A stretch of 64,000 nt of DNA from Saprospiraceae bacterium (GTDB lineage Bacteria; Bacteroidota; Bacteroidia; Chitinophagales; Saprospiraceae): positions 186,001 through 250,000 of the forward strand of contig JANQLV010000061.1 of the NCBI GenBank assembly GCA_028280415.1, read 5' to 3'. Below are positions 42,297 through 51,980 of the stretch, piece by piece. The first letter of the stretch is position 1, and each line of letters begins with the position of its first letter. Under the pieces are notes generated by a model, which worked only from the letters and a program-made list of their open reading frames with translations, was not told the origin of the DNA and made no database searches. The position numbers and the translations under genes were made by a program.

Positions 42297-45110
42297 ATGA
42301 TACGAAGGGGGCTCATTTTATTATTACTATTGACATGCTTTAGTGTATTGGGGCAGGAGTACTATGCCAATACTCGAAAAATTGATGTTGAGAACGGATT
42401 GTCTCATTATAAGATATTGTCTTTTTATCCCGAAGATAATGGTATGTGGATCGGTACGGAGGATGGACTTAACTTTTACGATGGTTATGATTGGAAATAC
42501 TGGACTAAAGATAATAATGAGCTTTCAAATAAAGCGGTTAATTTCATATACGAAGATCAGGAAGGTCGTTTGTGGCTGTTTGATACCGAGAAAGTAAACA
42601 GGCCAAAGGATGTATTGGGCATTGACATTTTATCTGCCAGCAGAGATAGTATACATTCCTTTGAAAAAACGCTGGGGAGCAAAGCCCCATTCGAACTGGC
42701 AGATATTCAGCACTTTTTTGTAGATGCGGAAAAAGCCTTCTATTTTTTTGCCAGGGATCAATTTTGGCAATTTACCAAACACGATACATTTAGAAAGATT
42801 GACTTACCGGAAGGCTTCCATCCTAATCGGATTTTCCCGGACGGAACCATATTGGGAAGACTGAATAAGCGATTAGCGATGATTACGAAGGATCGTGGTC
42901 TGGTCTACTGTTCTGATGCTATTCTTAGTGAAGAATATTTTTATACAATTGGTAGTCGGGAAAAATTTTGGCTTTGTCAGGATTATAGAGCATGCTGGGT
43001 CTTTGAACAAAAAGAAGATAAGACTTATACTTCCAAACTATTTTTTACCCAAAAGGAATGGGAAACGATTTTGCTGCTCAAATATGATGAGAAACATAAG
43101 CGAATTTGGGTTACAGCAGATAACAAGCTTTATGCGATTGATCATCAAGGGCAATTACTCTATCAGATGGAGGGAATATCCCCCAGGGTAGCAGATATCG
43201 ATGCGCAAGGAAACTTTTGGGCGGGCCGGCAGGGAGCAGTCATTATTCAGCTGCAAAAGAAAAAATTTGACCGCTATTTATACTGTGATGAAGAAGAAAC
43301 ACCCATAAAAAACTCCTATAAATGCCGCGGAATTATCGAGCGAGCGGGGAATTTATTGGTCAATACGTATAAGGGAATTCAGATCGTAGACCCTCAAAAA
43401 GGAACTCGGCAAAAACATCCCCTGGGAGAAATTCCCAATTTCTGTTTTCTGGAAGATCATAATGGACATATATGGGCCGGCCGGCATGGCTTGATTCAAT
43501 TAGATGAAACAGGCACCGAGATTTTGCAGGAGTATCCTTCCAATACGATAGGATCAAGTATTTGGGCTATGTTTGAAGATTTGGAACATCGCATCTGGAT
43601 TGGACATGAGGGAATCTCTTATTTTGAAAATGGTGTCATTCATAAATTTGAGCAATACAACGATTTCGAAAAGCTTGCGGAAGCCAGGGTTTTATTTTTT
43701 TATAAAGACAAAAATGGCGTCATCTGGATCGGTGCTAATAATGGCTTGTACCAGTTGGACCCGCAAAAAGGAATTGTTGCTGCCTATGGAAAATTTCAAA
43801 AGGGGAATTATTATTTGCCTTCCAGTAAATTTCAGCACATGTATCAGGATAGGGATGGTAGTTATTGGTTAGCTACGGAAGATGCCGGTTTGATTCGCTG
43901 GAACAAAACGAATGGAGCAATTCAGCAGTTTGATAAAAGTCATGGTTTTCTTTCCAGCAATATTTATTCAGTATACGAGGATGATTATGGCTATTTATGG
44001 ATGAGTAGTTTCAAGGGATTAATTCGTTTTAACAAAAGCAGCGAGACGGCGATCACTTTTACCAAAGAAGATGGTATTTGTGATAATGAATTTAATCGTA
44101 TATCACATTTTCAAACAGAAAATGGTAGACTCTACTTTGGTGGACAGAACGGAGTAACGGCTTTTCATCCTAAAGATTTTATTGATGATCAAAACCCCGA
44201 ATATGCATTTGATTTGAATGTCAAATATACTTCTGTAATTACCAGAAAAGTGAAACAGGATACTATTTCAGATCAGTCCCAAATCAATTTGCAACATCTC
44301 AGCCCGGCAACCGCTGCCATCAATTTGCAGTTGGAATGTTCGGATATTTTTTGGACGGATAAAGTGAAAATACATTATATACTACAAAAACTGGATCGTT
44401 CTCAAAATCTTGTGATCGCTTCCAAGGAAAATGTTATATCGGGCAATCATCTCGAATTATTTGGTCTGAACCCCGGAGCTTATAATCTTAAGATACAGGC
44501 GATTCACTTAAATGGGAAGCAACTGGGAAAAACGCTGAATATACCAATATCGATCAGAATTCCCTTTTTTCATACATTGAGCTTCTGGATTGGTATTAGT
44601 ATAATTTTGTTTTTGGGAACCTGGGGCTTCATCAAACTTCGTACAGTGCAGTTTCGCAAACGACAGGCCCAGTTACAAGTAATGGTGGAGGAACGAACAC
44701 AGGAGATTCTCAATAATCAAAAGACGATTAAAAATCAGGCGGAGCAAATTGAAGAGATGAAAGACCAGCTTCAACGAAGAGATGGATTATGGCTGGAGCA
44801 ATTCCAGTCTATCATCAAAGAACGTTTGGCTGATCCGGATTTGTATCTACCGGACATTATTGATGAAATGGACATCAGCCGAACCGTCTTTTATCAAAAA
44901 GTAAAATCTCTGACTCATATGACGCCCAACCAATATATTCAGGAGCTTCGACTCGTTAAAGCCAAGGACATACTGGATGAAGGAAGCGTAAAAACAGTCA
45001 AAGAAGTTGCACAGGCAATCGGTATGCGTAGACCCGCTTATTTCTCAAAACTCTTCAAAGACCGCTTTGGTATTCTGCCCTCTGCTTATTTCCGAAGTTC
45101 CAGTAATTAA
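42297..45110 (+). CDS. propeller-Y_Y_Y-AraC membrane regulator without kinase
   Basis: 937 residues: signal peptide (to about 20, VLGQ), Reg_prop beta-propellers (about 25-620, with blades such as MWIGTEDGLNFYDG), a Y_Y_Y domain (about 655-735), one TM helix (about 751-771), a cytoplasmic coiled coil (about 780-820) and an AraC HTH (about 835-937). The HisKA, HATPase and receiver modules of hybrid two-component systems are absent, so signal passes directly from propeller to HTH across the membrane. The gene next to it is the surface protein at 45387, a likely target (inference). Confidence 0.85.
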   Translation: MIRRGLILLLLLTCFSVLGQEYYANTRKIDVENGLSHYKILSFYPEDNGMWIGTEDGLNFYDGYDWKYWTKDNNELSNKAVNFIYEDQEGRLWLFDTEKVNRPKDVLGIDILSASRDSIHSFEKTLGSKAPFELADIQHFFVDAEKAFYFFARDQFWQFTKHDTFRKIDLPEGFHPNRIFPDGTILGRLNKRLAMITKDRGLVYCSDAILSEEYFYTIGSREKFWLCQDYRACWVFEQKEDKTYTSKLFFTQKEWETILLLKYDEKHKRIWVTADNKLYAIDHQGQLLYQMEGISPRVADIDAQGNFWAGRQGAVIIQLQKKKFDRYLYCDEEETPIKNSYKCRGIIERAGNLLVNTYKGIQIVDPQKGTRQKHPLGEIPNFCFLEDHNGHIWAGRHGLIQLDETGTEILQEYPSNTIGSSIWAMFEDLEHRIWIGHEGISYFENGVIHKFEQYNDFEKLAEARVLFFYKDKNGVIWIGANNGLYQLDPQKGIVAAYGKFQKGNYYLPSSKFQHMYQDRDGSYWLATEDAGLIRWNKTNGAIQQFDKSHGFLSSNIYSVYEDDYGYLWMSSFKGLIRFNKSSETAITFTKEDGICDNEFNRISHFQTENGRLYFGGQNGVTAFHPKDFIDDQNPEYAFDLNVKYTSVITRKVKQDTISDQSQINLQHLSPATAAINLQLECSDIFWTDKVKIHYILQKLDRSQNLVIASKENVISGNHLELFGLNPGAYNLKIQAIHLNGKQLGKTLNIPISIRIPFFHTLSFWIGISIILFLGTWGFIKLRTVQFRKRQAQLQVMVEERTQEILNNQKTIKNQAEQIEEMKDQLQRRDGLWLEQFQSIIKERLADPDLYLPDIIDEMDISRTVFYQKVKSLTHMTPNQYIQELRLVKAKDILDEGSVKTVKEVAQAIGMRRPAYFSKLFKDRFGILPSAYFRSSSN

Positions 45111-45266
45111 TGTTTTGGCTTTGAAGTAATCCTGGACTATAACTTCGAAATATGGACAAAAGGGGCCATCTCTGGACTATTTTCTACTAATCAGGACGAT
45201 TGTGTACCTCTGAAAAAGCGGCCTTGGCAAATATTTCGCACTATCTCTTATCAGAATTTGTCACAT

Positions 45267-45286
45267 AAAAAGGGTTTGACCTTTTA
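45267..45286 (+). terminator. hairpin downstream of the propeller-AraC gene
   Basis: AAAAGG (45268-45273) pairs with CCTTTT (45280-45285), with extra A/T pairs; T-rich sequence follows. Weak terminator candidate before the 45387 gene. Confidence 0.4.
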
Positions 45287-45386
45287 TTTCTGTCCATAGA
45301 GTGCTGCTTATAAAAAGTGGCATCTACTATGGATTTTTTCACAACAAAACTGGCTTTGAAAAAGGCCGAATACTAAAGAGAAAATT

Positions 45387-48050
45387 ATGCATTTAAAGTT
45401 TACATTTAAAATCTTAGTACTACTTCCCGTACTGTTTTTATCATTTGTTTCTGTATCTGCTCAGGAGGCTTTTATCACGACCTGGAAAACGAATAATCCC
45501 GGAATTTCCGATAGTACATCAATTAGGATACCAGTGAGTACTTCGCAAGAATATGCTTATGATGTAGACTGGAATAATGATGGTGTTTTTGATGAATTTG
45601 GTATAAACGGATCAGTGACACATGATTTTGGAACGCCCGGGATCTACACGATTAGAATCAGAGGGGCATTTCCGCATATCTTTTTTAATAATGAAGGTGA
45701 TGAAGAAAAATTGATTGATATTGCCCAGTGGGGAGCGATTGAGTGGAGGTCCATGTACTCTGCTTTTCATGGTTGCAAAAATTTGAATATCAGTGCAATT
45801 GATGCTCCTGATTTATCTCAGGTGACAACTTTTCAACAAATTTTTGCTGGCTGTACTTCCTTTAACAGCCCGATTGGACACTGGGATGTGAGTCAGGTGG
45901 AAAGTTTCTATTTTGCTTTTATGAACTGTGAGGCATTCAATCAACCCTTAAATGAATGGAATACCAGTAGTGCGACGAATATGCAGCGAATGTTTATTAA
46001 TTGCATCAGTTTTAACCAGGCGATTGATGATTGGGATGTGAGTCAGGTAGCCAGCTTTAGTGCTATGTTTCAGAACTGTAAGGCATTTGATCAAGCCTTA
46101 TCTTCATGGGATATGTCGAGTGCTATTCATATATCATTGATGTTTGGCGGTGCAGAGAGCTTTAATCAACCAATAGGTAACTGGCAATTGGATAATATGA
46201 CGCATATGCATGCCATGTTTTCCGGGGCCAAGGCATTTAATCAGGATATAGGCGATTGGGATGTGAGTCGGGTAACAACTATGAAAAGTGTATTTAAGGG
46301 CGCAGAGGCTTTTAATCAAGACTTAAATGACTGGGATGTGAGCCAGGTGACAGATTTGGGATGGACCTTTGCCAATGCGAAAAACTTTAACCAGAATATT
46401 AGCGACTGGGATGTGAGTCAGGTAACTAGTATGTCCTATACATTTTTCCATGCAGAAGCCTTTAACCAGGATATAGGGGATTGGGATGTTGGACAAGTGA
46501 TGCGCATGGGGCATGCGCTTGATGGGGCCAAGGTTTTCAATCAGGATATTGGAGGCTGGGATGTAAGCAATGTGAACTATTTTGGTGCTATGTTCGCTGC
46601 TGCGACAAACTTTGATCAGGATATAGGGGACTGGGATGTGAGTCAGGCCACCGAAATGTGGGGGATGTTTCATGGCGTAACATTGTCTACTGAAAACTAT
46701 GATCGCTTACTCATGGGTTGGAGTATGCTGGAACTACAGGATAGTGTTCAGTTCCATGCTGGTAATAGTATTTACTGTGAAGGCTGGGAATCCCGGGCCA
46801 GTATCTTATCCAATCACAGTTGGGAGATCACGGATGGAGGTAGTGATCAAACGCCTCCCGTGCCAGTTTGCAAAGATATTACTGTAGAGTTAGAAAACTC
46901 AGCGAAAACAGTAACGGCGGAAATGCTGGATAATGGCTCTTCTGCACATTGTACCGGAGTTTTATTCCATACGCCAAAGACAAATTTTACCTGCGAAGAT
47001 ATCGGTACGACAGCACATACTTTGACGGTTACAGATATGTTGGGAAATGAAGCTGACTGTATTTCGAATATTACCGTGATAGACGGATCAATTCAATTTA
47101 CCTGCCCCGAAAGCCAACAAGTATTGGTCAATAGTGAAGACTGTCAGGCCGTAGTTAACTGGGATGAGCTATATGGCAATTGCACAACCAGCGTGAGCAC
47201 CACTCACTGGAGTGGTGCTGTTTTTCCGCTCGGGACGACCACTGTTAAATACACCGCAGTAGATGCGGAGCTCGATACCATGCATTGTAGTTTTACGGTT
47301 ACTGTATCCTCCGATCTTTCCATCGAAATCGATAGTCTCCAGCATCCGAGCTGTTATGGAGACTCGGATGGTGCCATTGCGATCACTGCACAGGGAGGTG
47401 GCGAACAATATATCTACGATTGGGATGTCGATGGGACGGGAGATAAAGATGATCCCGAAGATTTGCAAAACTTGAGTAGCGGAACTTATCAGCTTTTAAT
47501 AACAGATGCGTTTGGTTGTACATCTGTCGAAATGATAACTTTAGTACAACCGGATTTGCTAATACTCGATTCTGAGATCAGTGAAAATGCAAATGGACAG
47601 CTAATTGACCTTTCGGTAAGCGGCGGTACGCCGGAATATCAATTTGACTGGGATAATGATGGGACGGGTGATTTTGATGATCCGGAAGATTTGGAAATTT
47701 CGGAAAGTGGAATTTATACTGTTGTTGTGAAAGATGCTAATGGATGTACAACAACACATCGTAATGAAGCCATTATTAATCATGTGAAGTTGCTTTTCTC
47801 CAATCAGGATTTCGAATTAAACCCAAATCCGAATCAAGGGATCTTTACCCTTGAGCTGGCAAATGTTAACACAAGTTCAAAAATTGATATTTACAATGCT
47901 CAGGGCAAGAGAGTCTATAGTCAGGATATTAACCAGCAGAAAACGGAGATAGCCTTAAAACAATTTCCTTCTGGTACTTATTTCTTGAGACTCAATAGTC
48001 AGCATGGAGCTATAGTTCGTCCCTTTATCATTTCCGGGCTTAATAAATAA
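45387..48050 (+). CDS. BspA-like repeat surface protein with HYR, SprB and T9SS domains
   Basis: 887 residues: signal peptide (to about 26), eleven tandem 25-residue DUF285/BspA-type repeats (DNA 45861-46685; consensus FNQDIGDWDVSQVT-M--MF-GA), then an HYR-like segment (about 490-560 and 565-650), a SprB repeat (about 655-725, HPSCYGDSDGAI), a second similar unit and a C-terminal T9SS type A sorting domain (about 810-887). Adhesin-like surface protein, probably carried out by type IX secretion. The TGDxDDPEDL motif recurs twice in the C-terminal part. Confidence 0.85.
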   Translation: MHLKFTFKILVLLPVLFLSFVSVSAQEAFITTWKTNNPGISDSTSIRIPVSTSQEYAYDVDWNNDGVFDEFGINGSVTHDFGTPGIYTIRIRGAFPHIFFNNEGDEEKLIDIAQWGAIEWRSMYSAFHGCKNLNISAIDAPDLSQVTTFQQIFAGCTSFNSPIGHWDVSQVESFYFAFMNCEAFNQPLNEWNTSSATNMQRMFINCISFNQAIDDWDVSQVASFSAMFQNCKAFDQALSSWDMSSAIHISLMFGGAESFNQPIGNWQLDNMTHMHAMFSGAKAFNQDIGDWDVSRVTTMKSVFKGAEAFNQDLNDWDVSQVTDLGWTFANAKNFNQNISDWDVSQVTSMSYTFFHAEAFNQDIGDWDVGQVMRMGHALDGAKVFNQDIGGWDVSNVNYFGAMFAAATNFDQDIGDWDVSQATEMWGMFHGVTLSTENYDRLLMGWSMLELQDSVQFHAGNSIYCEGWESRASILSNHSWEITDGGSDQTPPVPVCKDITVELENSAKTVTAEMLDNGSSAHCTGVLFHTPKTNFTCEDIGTTAHTLTVTDMLGNEADCISNITVIDGSIQFTCPESQQVLVNSEDCQAVVNWDELYGNCTTSVSTTHWSGAVFPLGTTTVKYTAVDAELDTMHCSFTVTVSSDLSIEIDSLQHPSCYGDSDGAIAITAQGGGEQYIYDWDVDGTGDKDDPEDLQNLSSGTYQLLITDAFGCTSVEMITLVQPDLLILDSEISENANGQLIDLSVSGGTPEYQFDWDNDGTGDFDDPEDLEISESGIYTVVVKDANGCTTTHRNEAIINHVKLLFSNQDFELNPNPNQGIFTLELANVNTSSKIDIYNAQGKRVYSQDINQQKTEIALKQFPSGTYFLRLNSQHGAIVRPFIISGLNK
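45861..46685 (+). repeat. eleven tandem 75-bp repeats (25-residue units)
   Basis: Eleven units begin with F-N/D-(Q/S) every 75 bp in frame within the gene at 45387. Units 6, 9, 10 and 11 share FNQDIG or FDQDIG; units 4 and 5 are the most diverged. Confidence 0.85.
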
Positions 48051-48440
48051 TTCCCGGTAGAGTGATTATTGACGAGAAATACAAAGGTTTGATTTCACGA
48101 ATCAAAGTGATAAAACTCAATTGATATTCAGTACGCTGCGAAATTCTTTGCCTCATATTGGATTTATTACATTGAAATAAACGGAATCCTTTTTGTCAAA
48201 TCGAATTGGCTTTCATTTACTTTCCCAAAGTAATTTCCTATGAAATTTTAAAATATTTGACAAAAAACTATAAAACACGCCGGCTTTTAGACTTACATCG
48301 GAATGATTTTAGAAATGATTTGGAAAGGTATAGGGGGATTTATTTAAACAAAAAGTATTTTTATTTTTATAATAAAACAAAAATGTTTAAATTTGATCCC
48401 CTTTTACTTATGTACTATAACCATATACAAATCTTTTATC
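48051..48440. other. intergenic region, no convincing gene
   Basis: 390 bp, AT-rich. TTTGATT (48088-48094) and AATCAAA (48100-48106) make a short hairpin after the surface-protein gene. A frame at 48206-48448 starts at TTG, is low-complexity and is not believed. Confidence 0.5.
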
Positions 48441-49367
48441 ATGCCTAAAATTAAAGTTCAAAAATCAATTACTATCAATGCTCCTGTTGATAAGGTGTTC
48501 AATACTTTGAATGATTTCCATACCTGGTCGGCCTGGTCGCCCTGGCTGATTTCCGAACCGGAAGCCACCGTTAATGTCAACGAAGACGGCAAATATTACG
48601 AGTGGATTGGTAACCGGATTGGTTCGGGAAATATGACGATAGAAAAAGAAACTGCACCCAATACAATTGAGTGTGACCTGACTTTCTTAAAACCCTGGAA
48701 ATCCAAAGCAAAAACGAGTTTCCAAATGAATCCTAAAGGGGATAATACAACAGAAGTAACCTGGTTTATGGATAGCAGCTTGCCCTTCTTTATGTTTTGG
48801 ATGAAAAAGACAATGACTGTATTCATCGGTGAGGATTATAAACGGGGGCTTAATATGCTGAAAGAGTATATTGAGGATGGAAAAGTAAAATCCAGTCTGG
48901 ACTTTATTGGAAGAACGAATTACGAAGGTTGTAACTATATCGGAGTGAAAAGGGAAACGACAATGGATGCTTTCGGACCGGAGATGCGACAGGATTTTGA
49001 GAAGCTGATGACTTACTGCCAGAAAAATAATATACAGCCTGCAGAACTGCCTTTCTCAATGTACCATAAATTCGATATGGTAAAAAAACGAGTGAGTTAT
49101 ACGGGAGGTATGCCAGTAGATGCAGTTCCGGAGGATTTACCCGCTGAGTTTATAAGTGGAACAATTCCGGCAATACCCATTTACAAATTGAGACATACCG
49201 GCGCTTACAAGCATCTTGGTAATGCCTGGACGACGATGTATACCATGCATAGAAATAAAGAGGTGAAGCTCAATAAAAAAGTACACCCTTTTGAATTATA
49301 TATAAATAATCCGAATGAAGTGGCAGAGGAAGACTTGATCACGGATATTTGTTTTGCTGTAAAATAG
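48441..49367 (+). CDS. SRPBCC domain fused to GyrI-like effector domain
   Basis: From ATG 48441 (MPKIKVQKS) 308 residues: SRPBCC fold (about 1-150, VDKVFNTLNDFHTWSAWSPW) followed by a GyrI-like small-molecule-binding domain (about 155-308, ending LITDICFAVK). The upstream ATG at 48393 would add 16 residues of untidy sequence. Similar ligand-binding fusions are found in Bacteroidota; function likely ligand sequestering or transport (inference). Confidence 0.8.
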   Translation: MPKIKVQKSITINAPVDKVFNTLNDFHTWSAWSPWLISEPEATVNVNEDGKYYEWIGNRIGSGNMTIEKETAPNTIECDLTFLKPWKSKAKTSFQMNPKGDNTTEVTWFMDSSLPFFMFWMKKTMTVFIGEDYKRGLNMLKEYIEDGKVKSSLDFIGRTNYEGCNYIGVKRETTMDAFGPEMRQDFEKLMTYCQKNNIQPAELPFSMYHKFDMVKKRVSYTGGMPVDAVPEDLPAEFISGTIPAIPIYKLRHTGAYKHLGNAWTTMYTMHRNKEVKLNKKVHPFELYINNPNEVAEEDLITDICFAVK

Positions 49368-49375
49368 TTTGATCA

Positions 49376-49419
49376 GGAAAGTACTTGTTCATCCTTCACA
49401 GAGTGGATAAGTACTTTCC
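49376..49419. terminator. bidirectional hairpin terminator
   Basis: Perfect 11-bp arms GGAAAGTACTT (49376-49386) and AAGTACTTTCC (49409-49419), extended by TCC/GGA pairs, between the convergent SRPBCC-GyrI gene and the T9SS gene cluster. Confidence 0.75.
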
Positions 49420-49434
49420 CTATAGTTATATTTT

Positions 49435-50703
49435 CTACCGGACAATGACCATTTTCTGTGTCAGAATATATTTATCGCTTTCCAGATTTATATAATAAAT
49501 CCCGGCTGCCCAATCTTTAGTCGAAACAGGAAAATTATATTTTCCACTGGATACCCTGCCTTCAAAAATAGTGCTCAGTGTTTTTAGAGAGGCATCACTA
49601 ATTTTCAATCTTATATCATCAGCATTTTGATGTATTTCGAAAGCAAGTGTTGTTTCCGAATTAACCGGGTTGGGCATTGGAGTCAATAGAGTAGCAAATT
49701 GATTTTTATGAGTTTCCTCCGGAGTTTTAATACTTGTCAATAAGGGACAATTTACATCTTCGAGAGAACAAACGCCAGTTATCATTCGGACTACTCCCGG
49801 ATGCAAAGCATTGGGATTCGATAGCCAGCTGGGGCTCGAGCAATTAACCCACAGGGTATCTCCGGTGATACTGGCCGCAATACCATTGGGCTTTGAAAAC
49901 CTAGCCTCCAGAGCCGGACCATCGGTATTGGAATAACCGAATGCGACTCCGGCTATTAATTCCTATTCTCCACTTAAAGACAATTTGAAAATTTGCCCCG
50001 TACCGATTGTTGCTACGAAAAGAAAACCATTGGAATAAGTGATATGGCCATTGCCAATATTAACAAAATTATTGACGGGCAAAGCTGTCAATGAACTTGC
50101 GATTCCGTCGGGCGTAATTTTAATAATACGACCATCGCTGAAATTGCAGACATATAGATTGCCATTCGGATCCCGGGTAATTCCATTCGGGCAATTGAAG
50201 AGACTACTATTGGCAAAAAGAGTAGACGTGCCATCCGGGCTGACCTTGCGGATTGTATTAGCTCCACAATTGCAGATGTAAAGATTATCCTCTTCATCGT
50301 GTACAATACCAATCGGTCCACCGCTCATACCTTCGGTAACCCAGTCGAGATTAAGTGTTCCATCCGGTGAACGCTTGCTCACCCGCGCTCCGGATGGATT
50401 CGACTGATAAAAATTCCCCTGACTATCGAAGCGGCTACCAGAAGCACCCGAAAAACCACTGGCGAATTCGGTGACTTCCCAGCTACCATATTCGATTTTG
50501 TAAACTTTGGTATTGACACTCGCAGTCCCCAAAGCTGGTCCGAAATCGCTGACATAGACATTACCATCTGGCCCAATAGTGACACCTCCGCTGGCATTGA
50601 GGTCCATTAATGTTTCTACTTGCAGGTTTTGGGCAAAGGTTTCGTAGAAGGAGGAAAAAAATATAAAGATTGTTATAAAAAGGTATTTCATTTTGATGAG
50701 CAT
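49435..50703 (-). pseudogene. secreted SMP-30/NHL-like propeller with T9SS domain, broken by one in-frame TAG
   Basis: Read on the minus strand, a single frame of ~422 codons runs from 50703 to 49435 and is interrupted only by TAG at 49963-49965. The first part (246 residues) has a signal peptide and a propeller with GGVTIGPDGNVYVSDFG and NGITRDPNGNLYVCNF. After the stop the same frame continues with LIAGVAFGYSNTDGPALEARFSKPNGIAAS and ends in a T9SS sorting domain (MPNPVNSETTLAFE ... GIYYINL). The frame match is exact (897 bp = 299 codons), so this is one gene with a nonsense codon, a base error, or programmed readthrough. Confidence 0.75.
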
Positions 50704-50739
50704 TTTAGATTTTTTCAGTTGCTAAGCAGAGTTATTGGT

Positions 50740-51978
50740 TTATTCTATTTTGAAAATCAATTTTGAAGATTGAAATTCCCGATTACACAATTTAAAATAA
50801 TACAAGCCCGGAAGTATATGAGAAGGGATACTCCAGCTTTGAATGCTTGATGCCGGGATCAGACTTCCCTGATAAACTGAAGCAATCTTTTTGCCTTGCA
50901 TATCGTATAAATCCAGGCTTGCATTATCAACAACATAACTCACATTTATCCTTATATTTATTTTATCTTGAATCGGATTAGGGAAAAGCTCAAAGTCTAT
51001 GCTTCCCGGCTTTTCAATTTCTTCCAGTGCAACAGGTTCGAGGCTGAAACAATGTACTGCAGCAATACCATCTGCTTGCAGATTTACCGCTCCGCCACCG
51101 ATAATGAAAACGCGTTGCTCTAGCGTGACTGCTCCTGCAAAGTTTACATCTTCCGGCATAGGACTTAAGGATTGCCAGCTATCAGCCAATGGATCGTATT
51201 CAAGAATATTTGTGTTATTTTCATTTCCAATGATGTAAATCCTGCCGTCTAAAACTGCGGAGGAAATTCCCAGTTTTGTAAATGGCATAGCGGTGATCGA
51301 TGTCCAGTTATTAGTGCTTGGGTCATAACGTTCAGCAGAACTCAAGCTTTGAACACCTCCGGATAAGAAATATCCTCCGAAGGCATATATTTTTCCGTTT
51401 ACGACAGCTGCACTTAATCCCGATCTGCTGGTGTTCATCGAAAGGGCGGTTGACCAAACATTAGTAATGGGATCGTAAATGAAATGAGAACTCAAAGCAT
51501 TATTAGCAGCGCCGCCAATAAGATGGATTTGCTCATCCAAAACAACTGTAGCTACTGATCCCAGGGAAACAGGGGTATCTTGTATAGCCTCCCAGGAATC
51601 TGTATCGGGATCATAGACATGAGCTTCATTAGTTGGAGCAAAGGGGAAAGGATTGAGTGACTGATAACCGCCCATAGCGTAAATTTTTCCATTGACGGCT
51701 TCCAGAGAACTGCGCCAAACGGGAATGGGATAAGCAGCAAGGCTACTCCAGCTATCATTACCTGGATCGTAACATTCAAAGACATTACTGATATTCCCTT
51801 CATGGTCTTTACCTCCCAGGACATAAATCTTTCCATTTAATTGGGTCGCTGCATCTGCGATTTCTTTACGAGCCGTTGGCATATCTGCTTTTTGTTGCCA
51901 GGTGATCTGGGCCACTGCATTTTGTAAGAATATGAAAAGAATAAAAATTAGACCGATATTTTTCAGAGGCAGAAGCAT
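50740..51978 (-). CDS. secreted kelch-repeat protein with T9SS sorting domain
   Basis: 412 residues: signal peptide (to about 23), six kelch-type repeats (about 28-310; motifs LNGKIYVLGG, VNGKIYAMGG, VVNGKIYAFGG, LDGRIYIIG) and a C-terminal T9SS type A domain (about 335-412, LFPNPIQDKINIRI ... LPGLYYFKL). Surface beta-propeller of unknown ligand. It lies 3 bp downstream of the NHL gene at 51981 and 36 bp upstream of the 49435 gene, suggesting a three-gene operon of T9SS propellers. Confidence 0.85.
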   Translation of the reverse strand: MLLPLKNIGLIFILFIFLQNAVAQITWQQKADMPTARKEIADAATQLNGKIYVLGGKDHEGNISNVFECYDPGNDSWSSLAAYPIPVWRSSLEAVNGKIYAMGGYQSLNPFPFAPTNEAHVYDPDTDSWEAIQDTPVSLGSVATVVLDEQIHLIGGAANNALSSHFIYDPITNVWSTALSMNTSRSGLSAAVVNGKIYAFGGYFLSGGVQSLSSAERYDPSTNNWTSITAMPFTKLGISSAVLDGRIYIIGNENNTNILEYDPLADSWQSLSPMPEDVNFAGAVTLEQRVFIIGGGAVNLQADGIAAVHCFSLEPVALEEIEKPGSIDFELFPNPIQDKINIRINVSYVVDNASLDLYDMQGKKIASVYQGSLIPASSIQSWSIPSHILPGLYYFKLCNREFQSSKLIFKIE

Positions 51979-51980
51979 AG

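Noticed and set aside
46134..46673. Minus-strand frames opposite the BspA repeats
   Set aside because: They are periodic shadows of the repeat units on the coding strand.
45861..46685. CRISPR array or transposon-like tandem repeat
   Set aside because: The 75-bp period is in frame, has no unique spacers, and encodes 25-residue BspA/DUF285 units.
48206..48448. 80-residue + strand frame in the 48051-48440 gap
   Set aside because: It starts at TTG, is Lys/Tyr/Phe-rich low-complexity AT-driven sequence, overlaps the next gene's start and has no recognisable domain.
49963..49965. Selenocysteine insertion
   Set aside because: The stop is TAG, not TGA, and no SECIS-like structure was noticed; mutation or error is simpler.
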